Assembly (NCBI RefSeq): GCF_022655595.1 | Contig: NZ_CP093379.1 | Span: 1,112,501-1,176,500 of the forward strand | Direction of reading: 5' to 3' | Source: Ignatzschineria rhizosphaerae | GTDB lineage: Bacteria; Pseudomonadota; Gammaproteobacteria; Cardiobacteriales; Wohlfahrtiimonadaceae | DNA length: 64,000 bases | In this document: one piece after another, positions 9,102 to 17,784 of the stretch | Position numbering within the stretch: the first letter of the stretch is position 1 | Layout: each line of letters begins with the position of its first letter | The notes under the pieces: model-generated | What the model was told of the DNA's origin: nothing | The model's input: the letters and a program-made list of their open reading frames with translations, nothing else | Database searches by the model: none | Program-made: the position numbers and the translations under genes

Positions 9102-9323
9102 CTATAGGTTTTTTCCAACTTGGTTACCAATAAGCGCCCCAACAGCGGCTCCACCTGCAGTCCCAAGAACTCGTCCATCAGACATTTGAGCACCAATAAC
9201 AGCGCCGGCACCAGTTCCTATCACAGTTCCCTTCTCGCTTTTACTCATTCCATCCCATGTAGAACATGCCGCTACTATAGTTAATACGCCTACTAATGCC
9301 ATCATTTTCATTATTGATTTCAT
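9102..9323 (-). CDS. osmB: OsmB-like glycine-zipper lipoprotein
   Basis: Small outer-membrane-type lipoprotein of 73 residues. The signal ends in a lipobox (IVAAC, Cys at about residue 20). A glycine-zipper region follows, GTVIGTGAGAVIGA and LGTAGGAAVGALIGNQVG, closely like E. coli OsmB, which is induced by osmotic stress and stationary phase. The SD AGGAGAAGG sits 3-8 bases before the ATG. Function in this organism is inferred from family only. Confidence 0.8.
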   Translation of the reverse strand: MKSIMKMMALVGVLTIVAACSTWDGMSKSEKGTVIGTGAGAVIGAQMSDGRVLGTAGGAAVGALIGNQVGKNL

Positions 9324-9479
9324 AGACCTTCTCCTTTTATCGGGATTAATAATTATAACTCCATGATATCACAATTATAAATTATCCCTATAAATGCTCA
9401 TGATCTTCATGATATGAAGTATTACATCACAATTATCTTCATAGATAAATATAGAATGTAATATCCCCCTTTATAAGGC

Positions 9480-9577
9480 TTATAAAGCTTTGCCAACCTT
9501 TTTTCCAATAAAACCACCTAAGGTTATATTCGTATCAGTACCTAACCGCCTCAGTAATAACAGCCCTTTTCTGACGT
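9480..9577 (-). pseudogene. Possible remnant of a second glycine-zipper protein
   Basis: On the minus strand this stretch encodes, up to a TAA at 9480-9482, the C-terminal-like peptide TNITLGGFIGKKVGKAL, which resembles the zipper end of the OsmB-like neighbour (ALIGNQVGKNL). Upstream the frame breaks, and a shifted frame gives GAVITEAVR. No start codon or signal peptide remains. It may be a decayed duplicate or a chance match. The rest of the 9324-9694 interval is AT-rich and otherwise empty apart from the acnA terminator. Confidence 0.35.
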
Positions 9578-9614
9578 TATTTATCTTGTATGTTTTTTAA
9601 AAAAATATAGACAC

Positions 9615-9648
9615 AAAAAAAAAGAGGCATCTATTCATGCCTCTTTTT
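9615..9648 (-). terminator. Terminator after acnA
   Basis: AAAAAGAGGCAT and ATGCCTCTTTTT form a 12-bp stem with a 6-base loop; on the minus strand it ends in a long run of T, just past the acnA stop. Confidence 0.88.
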
Positions 9649-9694
9649 AAACTTTTGCTATCGCCTATTTTAATATTTGATAGAGAGTTTTCTC

Positions 9695-12370
9695 TTATTT
9701 ATGCTCTGCAATCATTTCACGAAGAACGTAATGTAAGATACCGCCAGATTTGAAGTAATCGACTTCATTTAAGGTATCGATACGGCAAAGAACTGTAAAG
9801 TTTACAACAGTTCCATCAGCTTTTTTCGCTGACACTTCGATATCTTGACCTGGTTTGATACTATCATCAAAGTTAATTGTGAATGACTCTTCACCTGTTA
9901 AACCAAGGCTCTCTGCATTTTCACCATTTTTGTACTGAAGCGCAAGAATTCCCATACCGATTAAGTTTGAACGGTGAATACGCTCATAGCTCTCAGCGAT
10001 AACTGCTTTAACACCTAAAAGGTTTGGACCCTTAGCTGCCCAGTCACGGCTTGAGCCTGAACCATACTCTTTACCTGCTAACACGATTAAAGGTGTATTT
10101 TCTGCTTCATAACGCATCGCTGCATCATAAATTGGTAATGTTTCACCAGTAGGAATATGCTTCGTGTAACCGCCTTCAACATCTGTAAGCATTTTGTTAC
10201 GGATACGGATATTAGCAAAAGTACCACGAATCATCACTTGGTGATTCCCACGACGTGAACCATAAGAGTTAAAGTCTTTAGGGCTTACACCTTTATCTTG
10301 TAAGTATAAACCAGCAGGAGCACCTGCCATGATTACACCCGCAGGTGAGATATGGTCAGTTGTAATTGAGTCACCAAAGTATGCAAGAACGCTTGCATTC
10401 TCAATTGGTTTGAGCGCGGCAATTGGTTGGTCAATTTTTTCAAAGTATGGCGGATGCTGAACATACGTTGAGTTCTCATTCCATTGGAATGTCTCAGTTT
10501 TTGCAACATCAAGCGCTTGCCAGTGAGCATCACCATCAAACACGCCATCATATCCTTTACGGAACATTGTGCCATCAACTTTTGCTACCGCATCAGCGAT
10601 CTCTTGGTTTGAAGGCCAAATGTCTTTTAAGAATACGTCGTTTCCATCTTTATCTTGCGCAATAGGATCTTTAGAGATATCAATACGCGTTGTCCCTGCA
10701 ATTGCAAATGCCACAACTAGTGGTGGTGATGCAATCCAGTTTGTTTTGATTTGTGGATGGATACGACCTTCAAAGTTACGGTTACCAGAAATAACCGCAG
10801 ACATTGCAAAATCATTTTGATCGATTGCTTCGCCAACTTCTGTAATTAATGGACCTGAGTTACCGATACAAGCCGTACAACCGTAACCTGTTAAGTTAAA
10901 TCCAACTTCATCAAGATACTTCGTTAAACCAGCTTTATCTAAATACTCACTAACCACTTTAGAACCAGGCGCTAGAGATGTTTTTACCCATGGTTTACGG
11001 TTAAGACCTAATTTAGCTGCTTTTTCAGCAACTAATCCAGCCGCCATCATCACGCTTGGGTTAGAGGTATTAGTACATGAGGTAATCGCTGCAAATACAA
11101 CATCCCCTTGATGGAGTGTCTCTTTCTTATCGTTAAGATAGATATCAGCAGTTTTATTGATGTCATCATTGCTATCTGCAACAAATTTATCAAATGCATC
11201 TTTAAGACCTGGTAAAGTTACGCGGTCTTGTGGACGCTTAGGACCTGCCATACTTGGCACAACGCTACCAAGATCAAGTTCTAATGTATCTGTAAATACT
11301 GGCTCATCACCATCATTACCCCAGAAACCTTGCTCTTTTGCATAAGCTTCAGTACGAGCAATGATCTCTTCATCACGGCCCGTTAAGCGCATGTAGTTAA
11401 GCGTAATGTCATCCACCGGGAAGAAACCAACTGTTGCACCATACTCAGGCGCCATGTTTGAAATCGTTGCACGGTCTGCAAGTGGAAGATCTTTAAGACC
11501 ATCACCATAGTACTCAACGAATTTACCAACAACGCCTTTTTTACGAAGCATTTCAACGATAGTTAAAACTAAATCCGTTGCGGTTACGCCTTCAACAAGT
11601 TTCCCTGTTAATTTAAAACCCACAACTTCTGGAATAACCATTGAGATTGGTTGACCTAAGATCGCAGCTTCCGCTTCGATACCACCAACACCCCAAGCAA
11701 GCACTGAAAGCCCGTTAACCATTGGCGTATGTGAGTCAGTACCAACACATGTATCTGGCATGATCCATGTTTTACCATCACGCTCATTTGTCCAAGCCAC
11801 TTGTGAGAGGAACTCTAAGTTTACTTGGTGACAAATTCCTGTTCCTGGTGGAACAACACGGAAATTATCAAATGCGTTTTGACCCCATTTTAAGAATTCA
11901 TAACGCTCACCGTTACGCTCCATTTCGAGCTTCACGTTTTCATCAAAAGATGAATTTGATCCAAATGTATCGATCATGACCGAGTGGTCAATGACTAAAT
12001 CAACAGGTGCAAGTGGGTTGATATGCTTAGCATCACCGCCCGCTTTTACCATTGCATCACGCATCGCTGCTAAGTCAACAACCGCAGGAACTCCCGTAAA
12101 GTCTTGCATTAAAACACGTGCAGGACGATATTGGATCTCACGTTTAGATGTACGGTTACGAGCCCATTCACCAATTGCTGCGATATCATCAGCATTAACC
12201 GTGATGTTATCTTCAAAGCGAAGTAAGTTTTCAAGAAGAACTTTCATAGATTTTGGGAGTCTTGAAAGATCCCCTAATTTCTCTTCTGCTTTCTTGATCG
12301 AATGGTAATGGTACTCTTTGCCACCAACATTTAAGGTAGAGAGAGTGTTTAATGAGTTAATTTTACTCAT
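9695..12370 (-). CDS. acnA: Aconitate hydratase AcnA
   Basis: Isomerises citrate to isocitrate via cis-aconitate in the TCA cycle. Its 891 residues equal the length of E. coli AcnA. The [4Fe-4S] cysteines appear in SCTNTSNPS (about residue 435) and YGCTACIGNSGP (about 501 and 504). The C-terminal swivel domain carries YGSGSSRDWAAKGP. The domain order (3-4-swivel) is that of the AcnA/IRP type, not AcnB. A strong SD, AGGAGGT, precedes the ATG. Single-gene unit with its own terminator. Iron-sulfur loss could make it an mRNA-binding protein, as known for the family. Confidence 0.98.
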   Translation of the reverse strand: MSKINSLNTLSTLNVGGKEYHYHSIKKAEEKLGDLSRLPKSMKVLLENLLRFEDNITVNADDIAAIGEWARNRTSKREIQYRPARVLMQDFTGVPAVVDLAAMRDAMVKAGGDAKHINPLAPVDLVIDHSVMIDTFGSNSSFDENVKLEMERNGERYEFLKWGQNAFDNFRVVPPGTGICHQVNLEFLSQVAWTNERDGKTWIMPDTCVGTDSHTPMVNGLSVLAWGVGGIEAEAAILGQPISMVIPEVVGFKLTGKLVEGVTATDLVLTIVEMLRKKGVVGKFVEYYGDGLKDLPLADRATISNMAPEYGATVGFFPVDDITLNYMRLTGRDEEIIARTEAYAKEQGFWGNDGDEPVFTDTLELDLGSVVPSMAGPKRPQDRVTLPGLKDAFDKFVADSNDDINKTADIYLNDKKETLHQGDVVFAAITSCTNTSNPSVMMAAGLVAEKAAKLGLNRKPWVKTSLAPGSKVVSEYLDKAGLTKYLDEVGFNLTGYGCTACIGNSGPLITEVGEAIDQNDFAMSAVISGNRNFEGRIHPQIKTNWIASPPLVVAFAIAGTTRIDISKDPIAQDKDGNDVFLKDIWPSNQEIADAVAKVDGTMFRKGYDGVFDGDAHWQALDVAKTETFQWNENSTYVQHPPYFEKIDQPIAALKPIENASVLAYFGDSITTDHISPAGVIMAGAPAGLYLQDKGVSPKDFNSYGSRRGNHQVMIRGTFANIRIRNKMLTDVEGGYTKHIPTGETLPIYDAAMRYEAENTPLIVLAGKEYGSGSSRDWAAKGPNLLGVKAVIAESYERIHRSNLIGMGILALQYKNGENAESLGLTGEESFTINFDDSIKPGQDIEVSAKKADGTVVNFTVLCRIDTLNEVDYFKSGGILHYVLREMIAEHK

Positions 12371-12539
12371 GTTGACCTCCTAAGTTTAATAAAAAATAAT
12401 CTGCTTAACCCTTTAAAAACTTTATATTAAGGTATTTCTTCAATGACTTTATTCTTTTAATTTATCTCATCATTGAACCTTATTCCGCCGACATGATACC
12501 AAGATTAGACTATAAAAGAAATGGCTAAAAACCACTCTC

Positions 12540-13004
12540 TTAAGCAATCTCATCGATCAAACTGAGCATTTCTACAACACCCATTGCCGCCGAGAAACCA
12601 TTATTTCCGGCTTTTGTTCCTGCTCTTTCTAACGCTTGCTCTATCGTATCAACGGTTAAAACCCCAAACATTACAGGTTTTCCGCACTCTAGACCAATTT
12701 TGCTAATGCCTTTTGCCGCTTCTCCTGCGACATAATCAAAGTGTGCCGTTGCACCGCGGATAACAGCGCCAAGGCAGATTACTGCATCATATTCAGACTT
12801 TTCTGCAAATTTTTTAGCAATCAATGGGATCTCATAAGCCCCTGGCACCCAAGCAAGTGTAATATCTGCTTCCTTGATACCGCTTCTTAGTAATCCATCT
12901 TTAGCGCCATCGATTAATTGTTTTGTTATCAAACTATTAAAGCGTCCTGCAACGATTGCAATCTTTTTACCCTTAACTGATAACTGACCTTCTAATACTT
13001 TCAT
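12540..13004 (-). CDS. ribH: 6,7-dimethyl-8-ribityllumazine synthase
   Basis: Catalyses the penultimate step of riboflavin synthesis, condensing 5-amino-6-ribitylaminouracil with 3,4-dihydroxy-2-butanone 4-phosphate; forms an icosahedral shell in many bacteria. The family motifs are visible: AGRFNSLIT, WVPGAYEIP, LGAVIRGATAHFDYVA (with the catalytic His) and GVLTVDTIEQALERAG. ATG 13004 is chosen because GGAG lies 6 bases upstream; an in-frame ATG four codons earlier would place that SD inside the gene. The gene follows ribBA after about 185 bp but behind a terminator, so it probably has its own promoter. Confidence 0.96.
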   Translation of the reverse strand: MKVLEGQLSVKGKKIAIVAGRFNSLITKQLIDGAKDGLLRSGIKEADITLAWVPGAYEIPLIAKKFAEKSEYDAVICLGAVIRGATAHFDYVAGEAAKGISKIGLECGKPVMFGVLTVDTIEQALERAGTKAGNNGFSAAMGVVEMLSLIDEIA

Positions 13005-13109
13005 TATTTGCTCCATTTTATTTTAAAAAAATCTATTTTGAAAATTAATCATTTAAAAAGCGTTATTTTAATTATTTAATAACCCTTTTTTTTAACCGTT
13101 ACTTTTAAC

Positions 13110-13160
13110 AAAAAAAACTCACAAACATTGATCTAGATCAATGTTTGCTTATGAGATATT
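13110..13160 (-). terminator. Terminator between ribBA and ribH
   Basis: A perfect 26-bp inverted repeat (13122-13147, CAAACATTG...CAATGTTTG around a GATCTAGATC-type centre) is extended by CTCA/TGAG and followed on the minus strand by eight T. It lies about 30 bp past the ribBA stop and should end the ribDEBA transcript. Confidence 0.82.
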
Positions 13161-13188
13161 TCTGTATTAAAAATCTTTCTCTATTTAT

Positions 13189-14406
13189 TTAGAGATGATG
13201 CCCCATCTGATCTCTTTTGATATTGAGATATCCCTCATTTTCAGCAGTCTCAAAACGAGGCGTTCCTTGTCTTTCGATCTCAATGCCAGCAATTTCCATC
13301 GCTGCAATTTTATCGGGATTATTTGTCAATAACTGAATCTTCTTCACTTTAAAGAATTTTAATATTCTTGCAGCTTCGTCATAGGTGCGCTCATCTGCAC
13401 CAAATCCAAGCATCTGATTGGCAACAATGGTGTCATGCCCTTCTTCTTGTAAACGATACGCTTTTAATTTCTCGACAATCCCAATACCACGGCCTTCTTG
13501 ACGCAGATAGAGTAAAATGCCATTTTCTGCCGCCGCAGTCTCTTTTAAGCCAAATTCAAGCTGTGCATGACAATCACATTTTACCGATGAAAACACATCT
13601 CCCGTTAAGCATTCTGAATGAATCCTGACTGTTGCAGTTTGCGTGTGATCATGATCTTTATTCACTAATGCAATATGCGGCTCTCCCCCATTTTTATTAG
13701 GAAAGGTATAGATATCAAACTCCCCATGTACTGTTGGGAGCGTTGCACTACTAAGCGGCATTAAAACATTCTCATCTTCGAGCATTAAGCGGTAGTTTAC
13801 AAGATCCTGGATAGAGAGAAGTAAAAGATCATGCTCTTTTGCATAAACTTTTAAATCATCCTGGCGCGCCATCTCTCCATTTTCTTTTAAGATTTCACAA
13901 ATGACCGCTGCCGGCTTAAATCCCGCTAATGTCACAATATCAATAGCAGCTTCAGTATGACCTCGGCGCTCTAAAACGCCCCCAGCTTTTGCGATTAATG
14001 GGAAAATATGTCCTGGGCGATTAAAATCCTTACCACTCAATGATTCATCGGCTAAAGCATTTAAAGTCTCTGTACGCTCAAATGCTGAGATTCCGGTATG
14101 TGTTGTCGCTAAATCAATGGTCACCGTAAAAGCCGTTTTATAGGGGTCTTTATTGTCTACCACCATCGGATGGAGATCTAAACGATCGGCATACTCTTTA
14201 GAGATAGGTGCGCAGATTAATCCCCCCGCTTGACGAATCATAAAGTTAGTCTCTTTTGCCGTCACTGTTTCAACCGGCATAATAAGATCCCCTTCATTTT
14301 CTCTAGAAGCATCATCTGTAATAATGATCATGCCACCTTTTTTAAGCACATCAATTGCTTGAAGCACTCTCTCAATTGAACCGTACTCTTGAAATATTGT
14401 TGTCAT
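13189..14406 (-). CDS. ribBA: Bifunctional 3,4-dihydroxy-2-butanone 4-phosphate synthase / GTP cyclohydrolase II
   Basis: Fusion of the two entry enzymes of riboflavin synthesis. The N-terminal RibB part (about residues 1-205) shows DDASRENEGDLI and RRGHTEAAIDI. The C-terminal RibA part (about 210-400) shows the zinc site SECLTGDV...KCDCHAQLEFG and the GTP-site stretch LRQEGRGIGI, with all catalytic residues apparently intact, so both activities are expected. E. coli keeps these as separate genes, so the fusion marks a different lineage. An SD (AGGGAA) precedes the ATG. Third gene of the ribD-ribE-ribBA unit. Confidence 0.96.
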   Translation of the reverse strand: MTTIFQEYGSIERVLQAIDVLKKGGMIIITDDASRENEGDLIMPVETVTAKETNFMIRQAGGLICAPISKEYADRLDLHPMVVDNKDPYKTAFTVTIDLATTHTGISAFERTETLNALADESLSGKDFNRPGHIFPLIAKAGGVLERRGHTEAAIDIVTLAGFKPAAVICEILKENGEMARQDDLKVYAKEHDLLLLSIQDLVNYRLMLEDENVLMPLSSATLPTVHGEFDIYTFPNKNGGEPHIALVNKDHDHTQTATVRIHSECLTGDVFSSVKCDCHAQLEFGLKETAAAENGILLYLRQEGRGIGIVEKLKAYRLQEEGHDTIVANQMLGFGADERTYDEAARILKFFKVKKIQLLTNNPDKIAAMEIAGIEIERQGTPRFETAENEGYLNIKRDQMGHHL

Positions 14407-14489
14407 ATCTCGTTTTCCCTAATTCTCTATTTTAAATGTAAAATCAAATCTCATTATTCATCAATGTGAAGCGCTTTATACTCTTACTC

Positions 14490-15119
14490 TTAATATCCCC
14501 AGTTTGAAAGCTGCTGATAATTGAGTGATACGCTACTTTGTTGTTGGGCTTTGATATATTTCCCAACCATGTCAAATTCAATATTAATTCTGCCGCCAAT
14601 TTTCAGCTTTTGTAGATTAGTATGATCAAATGTATGGGGAATAATGCCCACTTTAAAGGTGCGATCGGTGACGCTAATAATCGTCAGGCTAATTCCATCA
14701 ATTGCAATGGACCCTTTGGGGATAATAAGTCCTTCATGCGGGACTTTTAGCTCAAATGTGAGCTCTTTAATATCGCCTAGATCATCAATCTTTAAGAGCT
14801 TTGCCCCTCCATCAATATGTCCACTAACCATATGCCCGCCGAGCCTATCGCCAACTCGCAGCGCTCGCTCTAAGTTCACTAGAGTCCCTTTTTGATATTG
14901 GTCAAACCCTGTTCGTTTTAAAGTTTCCGGCATTACATCAGCCTTAAAAGACTCATTAGTAAAATCAGTAACCGTTAAACAGACCCCATTAACGGCAATA
15001 CTATCGCCGAGTTTGACATCCTCTAAGACAGTCTTTGCTTTAAAAGTTAACCGTGAAATATTCGCGCTATGCGCAATTGCGACAATCTCTCCACGCTCTT
15101 CAATAATTCCAGTAAACAT
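14490..15119 (-). CDS. ribE: Riboflavin synthase, alpha chain
   Basis: Last step of the pathway: dismutation of two lumazines into riboflavin and the pyrimidine precursor. Two lumazine-binding domains repeat each other: residues 1-95 (MFTGIIEERG, GDSIAVNGVCLTV) and 98-195 (GHMVSGHIDG, GSIAIDGISLTI). The length of 209 fits the trimeric alpha type. The SD AAGGAG overlaps the end of ribD, whose stop lies one base upstream, so the two are translationally coupled. Named ribE here in the Bacillus sense; E. coli calls it ribC. Confidence 0.96.
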   Translation of the reverse strand: MFTGIIEERGEIVAIAHSANISRLTFKAKTVLEDVKLGDSIAVNGVCLTVTDFTNESFKADVMPETLKRTGFDQYQKGTLVNLERALRVGDRLGGHMVSGHIDGGAKLLKIDDLGDIKELTFELKVPHEGLIIPKGSIAIDGISLTIISVTDRTFKVGIIPHTFDHTNLQKLKIGGRINIEFDMVGKYIKAQQQSSVSLNYQQLSNWGY

Positions 15120-15120
15120 T

Positions 15121-16260
15121 CTATCGGCTCCTTGTTGCAGTGGTTAAAAGTGATTCCCCACACATCTTTGCAGATATAATGGATAATTGTGGTGCATCTT
15201 CCAAATTCTTAATAGGACTATTTTTCCAAAGCTCAAGCGCATTTGGGTTCCCAATCAGTTTTGGGCCATAAAAGAGTAAATACTCATCGACAAGATCCGC
15301 CGTAATAAAGGCATCATAAATACCAGCGCCCCCTTCGATAAAAAGACTCATCAAACCATTTTCAAAACAGTAGGCTAATAATGCTTGCGGCGATGTCTCT
15401 TTAAGAGAAACTAGTTTTACCCCTTTCTGACTTATACTTGCTGCAATCGAAGATTCTGGTGGATTTTTTTCGTGATAACAGATCATTGATGGCGCAAGGC
15501 TTGTATCAAAAAATTGATAGCTCTTGATAACTTTTTCATCAAGATTAGAAAAATCATTAATCATTAAGATTCTAACAGGCGCTTTAGTCTCAAAACCGTA
15601 ACGAACAGTAAGTGCTGGGTCATCTTCTAGTAATGTCCCTTTTCCAACTAAGATAGCATCATGCTCTCCCCGGTAAAAATGCCCTTGCTTTCTTGCCTCA
15701 CTACCTGTAATCCACTTTGAATCTTTAGTTTGTGTGGCTAATTTCCCATCTAAACTTAACGCCGCCTTTAAAGTCACAAAGGGGCGTTTTTCGCGCTGAT
15801 TTAAGGCAAAATGGCGAATTAATCGATCCCCTTCAGCCTTTAAGAGATTTGTGACAACCTCAATCCCCGCATCTCTTAAAATTTGATGACCTTTTCCGGC
15901 AACGCTCGGATTAGGGTCTTCCATTGCCGTCACCACTCTAGTAATTCCCGATTTTAAAATTAAATCAGTACATGCCGGGGTTTTACCGTGAAAACAGCAG
16001 GGCTCTAAAGTTACATAAAGGGTGGTACCTTTTAGCGCATGCCCATTTTCAAGCGCATCTTTTACCGCCATCACTTCTGCATGAGCTTCGCCGGCAGCCC
16101 GATGAAACCCTCGGCCAATGATTTGCCCCTCTTTTACTAGAAGTGCCCCGACATAAGGATTGGGAGAGACTCGACCATATCCTTTTGTGGCAAGCGCCAT
16201 CGCTTCTTTTAAAAACTGAAGGTCTGATTGATGCTGCTTTGTTTCAAATTTTCTAGACAA
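15121..16260 (-). CDS. ribD: Bifunctional riboflavin deaminase/reductase RibD
   Basis: Deaminates and then reduces the pyrimidine intermediate of riboflavin synthesis. The N-terminal zinc deaminase (about residues 10-150) shows HAEVMAV and the PCC...C site in LEPCCFHGKTPACTD. The C-terminal reductase (about 155-370) shows KAALSLDGKLAT, SKWITGSEAR and the EGGAGIY turn. No ATG lies close enough upstream of conserved sequence; the best start is a TTG at 16260, only one base beyond the T-tract of a hairpin whose GGGG arm could act as the SD. A residue or two of uncertainty at the N-terminus remains. Head of the rib transcript under the FMN riboswitch. Confidence 0.94.
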   Translation of the reverse strand: MSRKFETKQHQSDLQFLKEAMALATKGYGRVSPNPYVGALLVKEGQIIGRGFHRAAGEAHAEVMAVKDALENGHALKGTTLYVTLEPCCFHGKTPACTDLILKSGITRVVTAMEDPNPSVAGKGHQILRDAGIEVVTNLLKAEGDRLIRHFALNQREKRPFVTLKAALSLDGKLATQTKDSKWITGSEARKQGHFYRGEHDAILVGKGTLLEDDPALTVRYGFETKAPVRILMINDFSNLDEKVIKSYQFFDTSLAPSMICYHEKNPPESSIAASISQKGVKLVSLKETSPQALLAYCFENGLMSLFIEGGAGIYDAFITADLVDEYLLFYGPKLIGNPNALELWKNSPIKNLEDAPQLSIISAKMCGESLLTTATRSR

Positions 16261-16261
16261 G

Positions 16262-16299
16262 AAAAAACCCCATTTAAATTTTAGAATTTAAAAATGGGG
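16262..16299 (-). terminator. Terminator-like hairpin directly before ribD
   Basis: On the minus strand CCCCATTT and AAATGGGG pair across an AT-rich loop and are followed by six T, then the ribD TTG start. This is likely the expression platform of the FMN leader: when formed it would stop transcription and also bury the only SD-like sequence (GGGG). Confidence 0.7.
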
Positions 16300-16659
16300 C
16301 TTGATGATCTTTCAGCGGGATCTTAAGGAGGTTTATTATCACCTTGTGCTCTCTAGAATCAATATTCTACGGCAGCTTAAATATTTACTCGTAATATAAA
16401 ACCTTCTAAAAAGAGAGATTTTATTTTCTGATTCAACAAAGGCATCATCAAAAACGATCTTATAAACTACTTTTTTAAAATAGTCCCCTGAAATTTATGA
16501 TTAACCATCAGTGCTCAAATAATTCTTATTTCACACTTACGCATATTAGATCAGGTTTTTCTCAACACCTTACGTTAAACACCTTACGAATCCATATTTC
16601 CATATAGATCTTTCATAATAATGTGATATGACTATCAACACTATTATCGAATCCCACTT
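16300..16659 (-). other. Long leader between the FMN aptamer and ribD
   Basis: About 360 bases of transcribed AT-rich leader without a plausible gene. On the minus strand it contains CCTCCTT (about 16325-16331), which is complementary to a ribosome-binding site. No second terminator directly after the aptamer was found, which is unusual as FMN platforms normally follow within 100 bases. Confidence 0.4.
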
Positions 16660-16780
16660 ATCTTTTACCATCCAGACTATACTGTCGGTTTTGGAATTTC
16701 ACCAAAATCAGCTTTCGCTCGCGGACTTTAACCGCCGGTCGGGAATTAGAATTTTTATTCTGCACCCTGCCCCAAAGATA
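16660..16780 (-). promoter_or_regulatory. FMN riboswitch (RFN element)
   Basis: The minus strand shows the RFN consensus in order: GGGGCAGGGTG at the 5' side, CCGACCGGCGGT, AGTCCGCGAGC, GGTGAAATTCC, ACCGACAGT and TAGTCTGGATGG, closed by a P1 helix (ATCTTT with AAAGAT). It binds flavin mononucleotide and shuts off the downstream genes. It is oriented toward ribD, so ribD-ribE-ribBA are its targets. Confidence 0.95.
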
Positions 16781-16855
16781 AATTGTATGACTCAAATATT
16801 TGTTAAATAACTCTTAAATATCTAACAACCTCTCTACTATAGCGCTTCTAGCCTT

Positions 16856-16893
16856 AAAAAAAAAGAGTGATTTATCTAAAATCACTCTTTTTA
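16856..16893 (-). terminator. Terminator after the HdeD-like gene
   Basis: AAAAAGAGTGAT and ATCACTCTTTTT pair across an 11-base loop; it separates the HdeD-like gene from the riboflavin leader on the same strand. Confidence 0.85.
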
Positions 16894-16971
16894 AGCCTTT
16901 TCAGTAGGTTATCACGTTAAGTTGGCGTTAATAGAAAACCATTTAACGAAAATACCTTTAAAATTTTTCTT

Positions 16972-17511
16972 TTAATGTCTTACCCTGCGAACAGCAAAAC
17001 CAAAATAGAGACTATAAAGACCAATAATTAATGCCGAAATTCCTAAAAGCGTCGTCATAAATACGATACCACTTGCCGGAGAATAAGGGATCCCAAGACC
17101 AACTAAGAGAGCCAGAATACCCACAATAAGCGTTAACCACCAAGCACCTACACCCATTTTACGTAAACTAAATGAGAATGAGATTGCCGAGATACCATAA
17201 AAAATTAACCAGAACATGATTAGGAAGATCATCATCATCTCCGGCATTCCTTCACTAGAGTGCTTCATAATATAGCCCCCGATAAAGACTTGGAGAATCC
17301 CCATTGCTAAATTAAACCCCCATCCTGCCACATTCCTATTAGTGAGCGCGTAAAAGATTTCAAAGATCCCTGTTACGAAGAAAAAAGCCACCATAAATTG
17401 GGCTAGGAGTACAAAACTTGCGAAAGGCTTAAAAAATAGGAACCCACTTAGTACAACATAAAGTACCCCCACTAAAACCCACACCCACCAGTTCTTAATT
17501 GCGCGATCCAT
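16972..17511 (-). CDS. HdeD-family membrane protein (DUF308)
   Basis: Small polytopic membrane protein with about six hydrophobic segments, as in HdeD, an acid-resistance-associated protein of E. coli. The repeated pattern of short helices with GI-type turns and the ending Tyr/Phe-rich helix before RRVRH fit DUF308. 179 residues is the normal length. GGAG lies 9 bases before the ATG. It stands alone between its terminator and a divergent transporter. The role in acid resistance is inferred by family only. Confidence 0.8.
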   Translation of the reverse strand: MDRAIKNWWVWVLVGVLYVVLSGFLFFKPFASFVLLAQFMVAFFFVTGIFEIFYALTNRNVAGWGFNLAMGILQVFIGGYIMKHSSEGMPEMMMIFLIMFWLIFYGISAISFSFSLRKMGVGAWWLTLIVGILALLVGLGIPYSPASGIVFMTTLLGISALIIGLYSLYFGFAVRRVRH

Positions 17512-17784
17512 TTCACCGACTCCTTTTTTGCTATTAATGAAAATATATTCTGATTTAAGTCAATTATTGTTACTTATTTACTATATAAATTATATCAATT
17601 AATTGATGTTAGATATACGAATATTATCGCTAATTCATTCATCACTCCAGAATTTAATATTTTCGTGATGTCAAAAATCTGACAAATAATTATATAGAAC
17701 ATTGCAATCAGATCATGTATCAACTATAAAGATCGGTGCTATTAACTATAAGAATATCTATTTTATCTATAAAGGAGTATATTT

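Noticed and set aside
10333-12308. Several 60-110-codon frames opposite or inside acnA.
   Set aside because: Shadows of the real gene in other frames; none has a start signal or family likeness. The same holds for small frames over sdhA, leuC, secA and macB.
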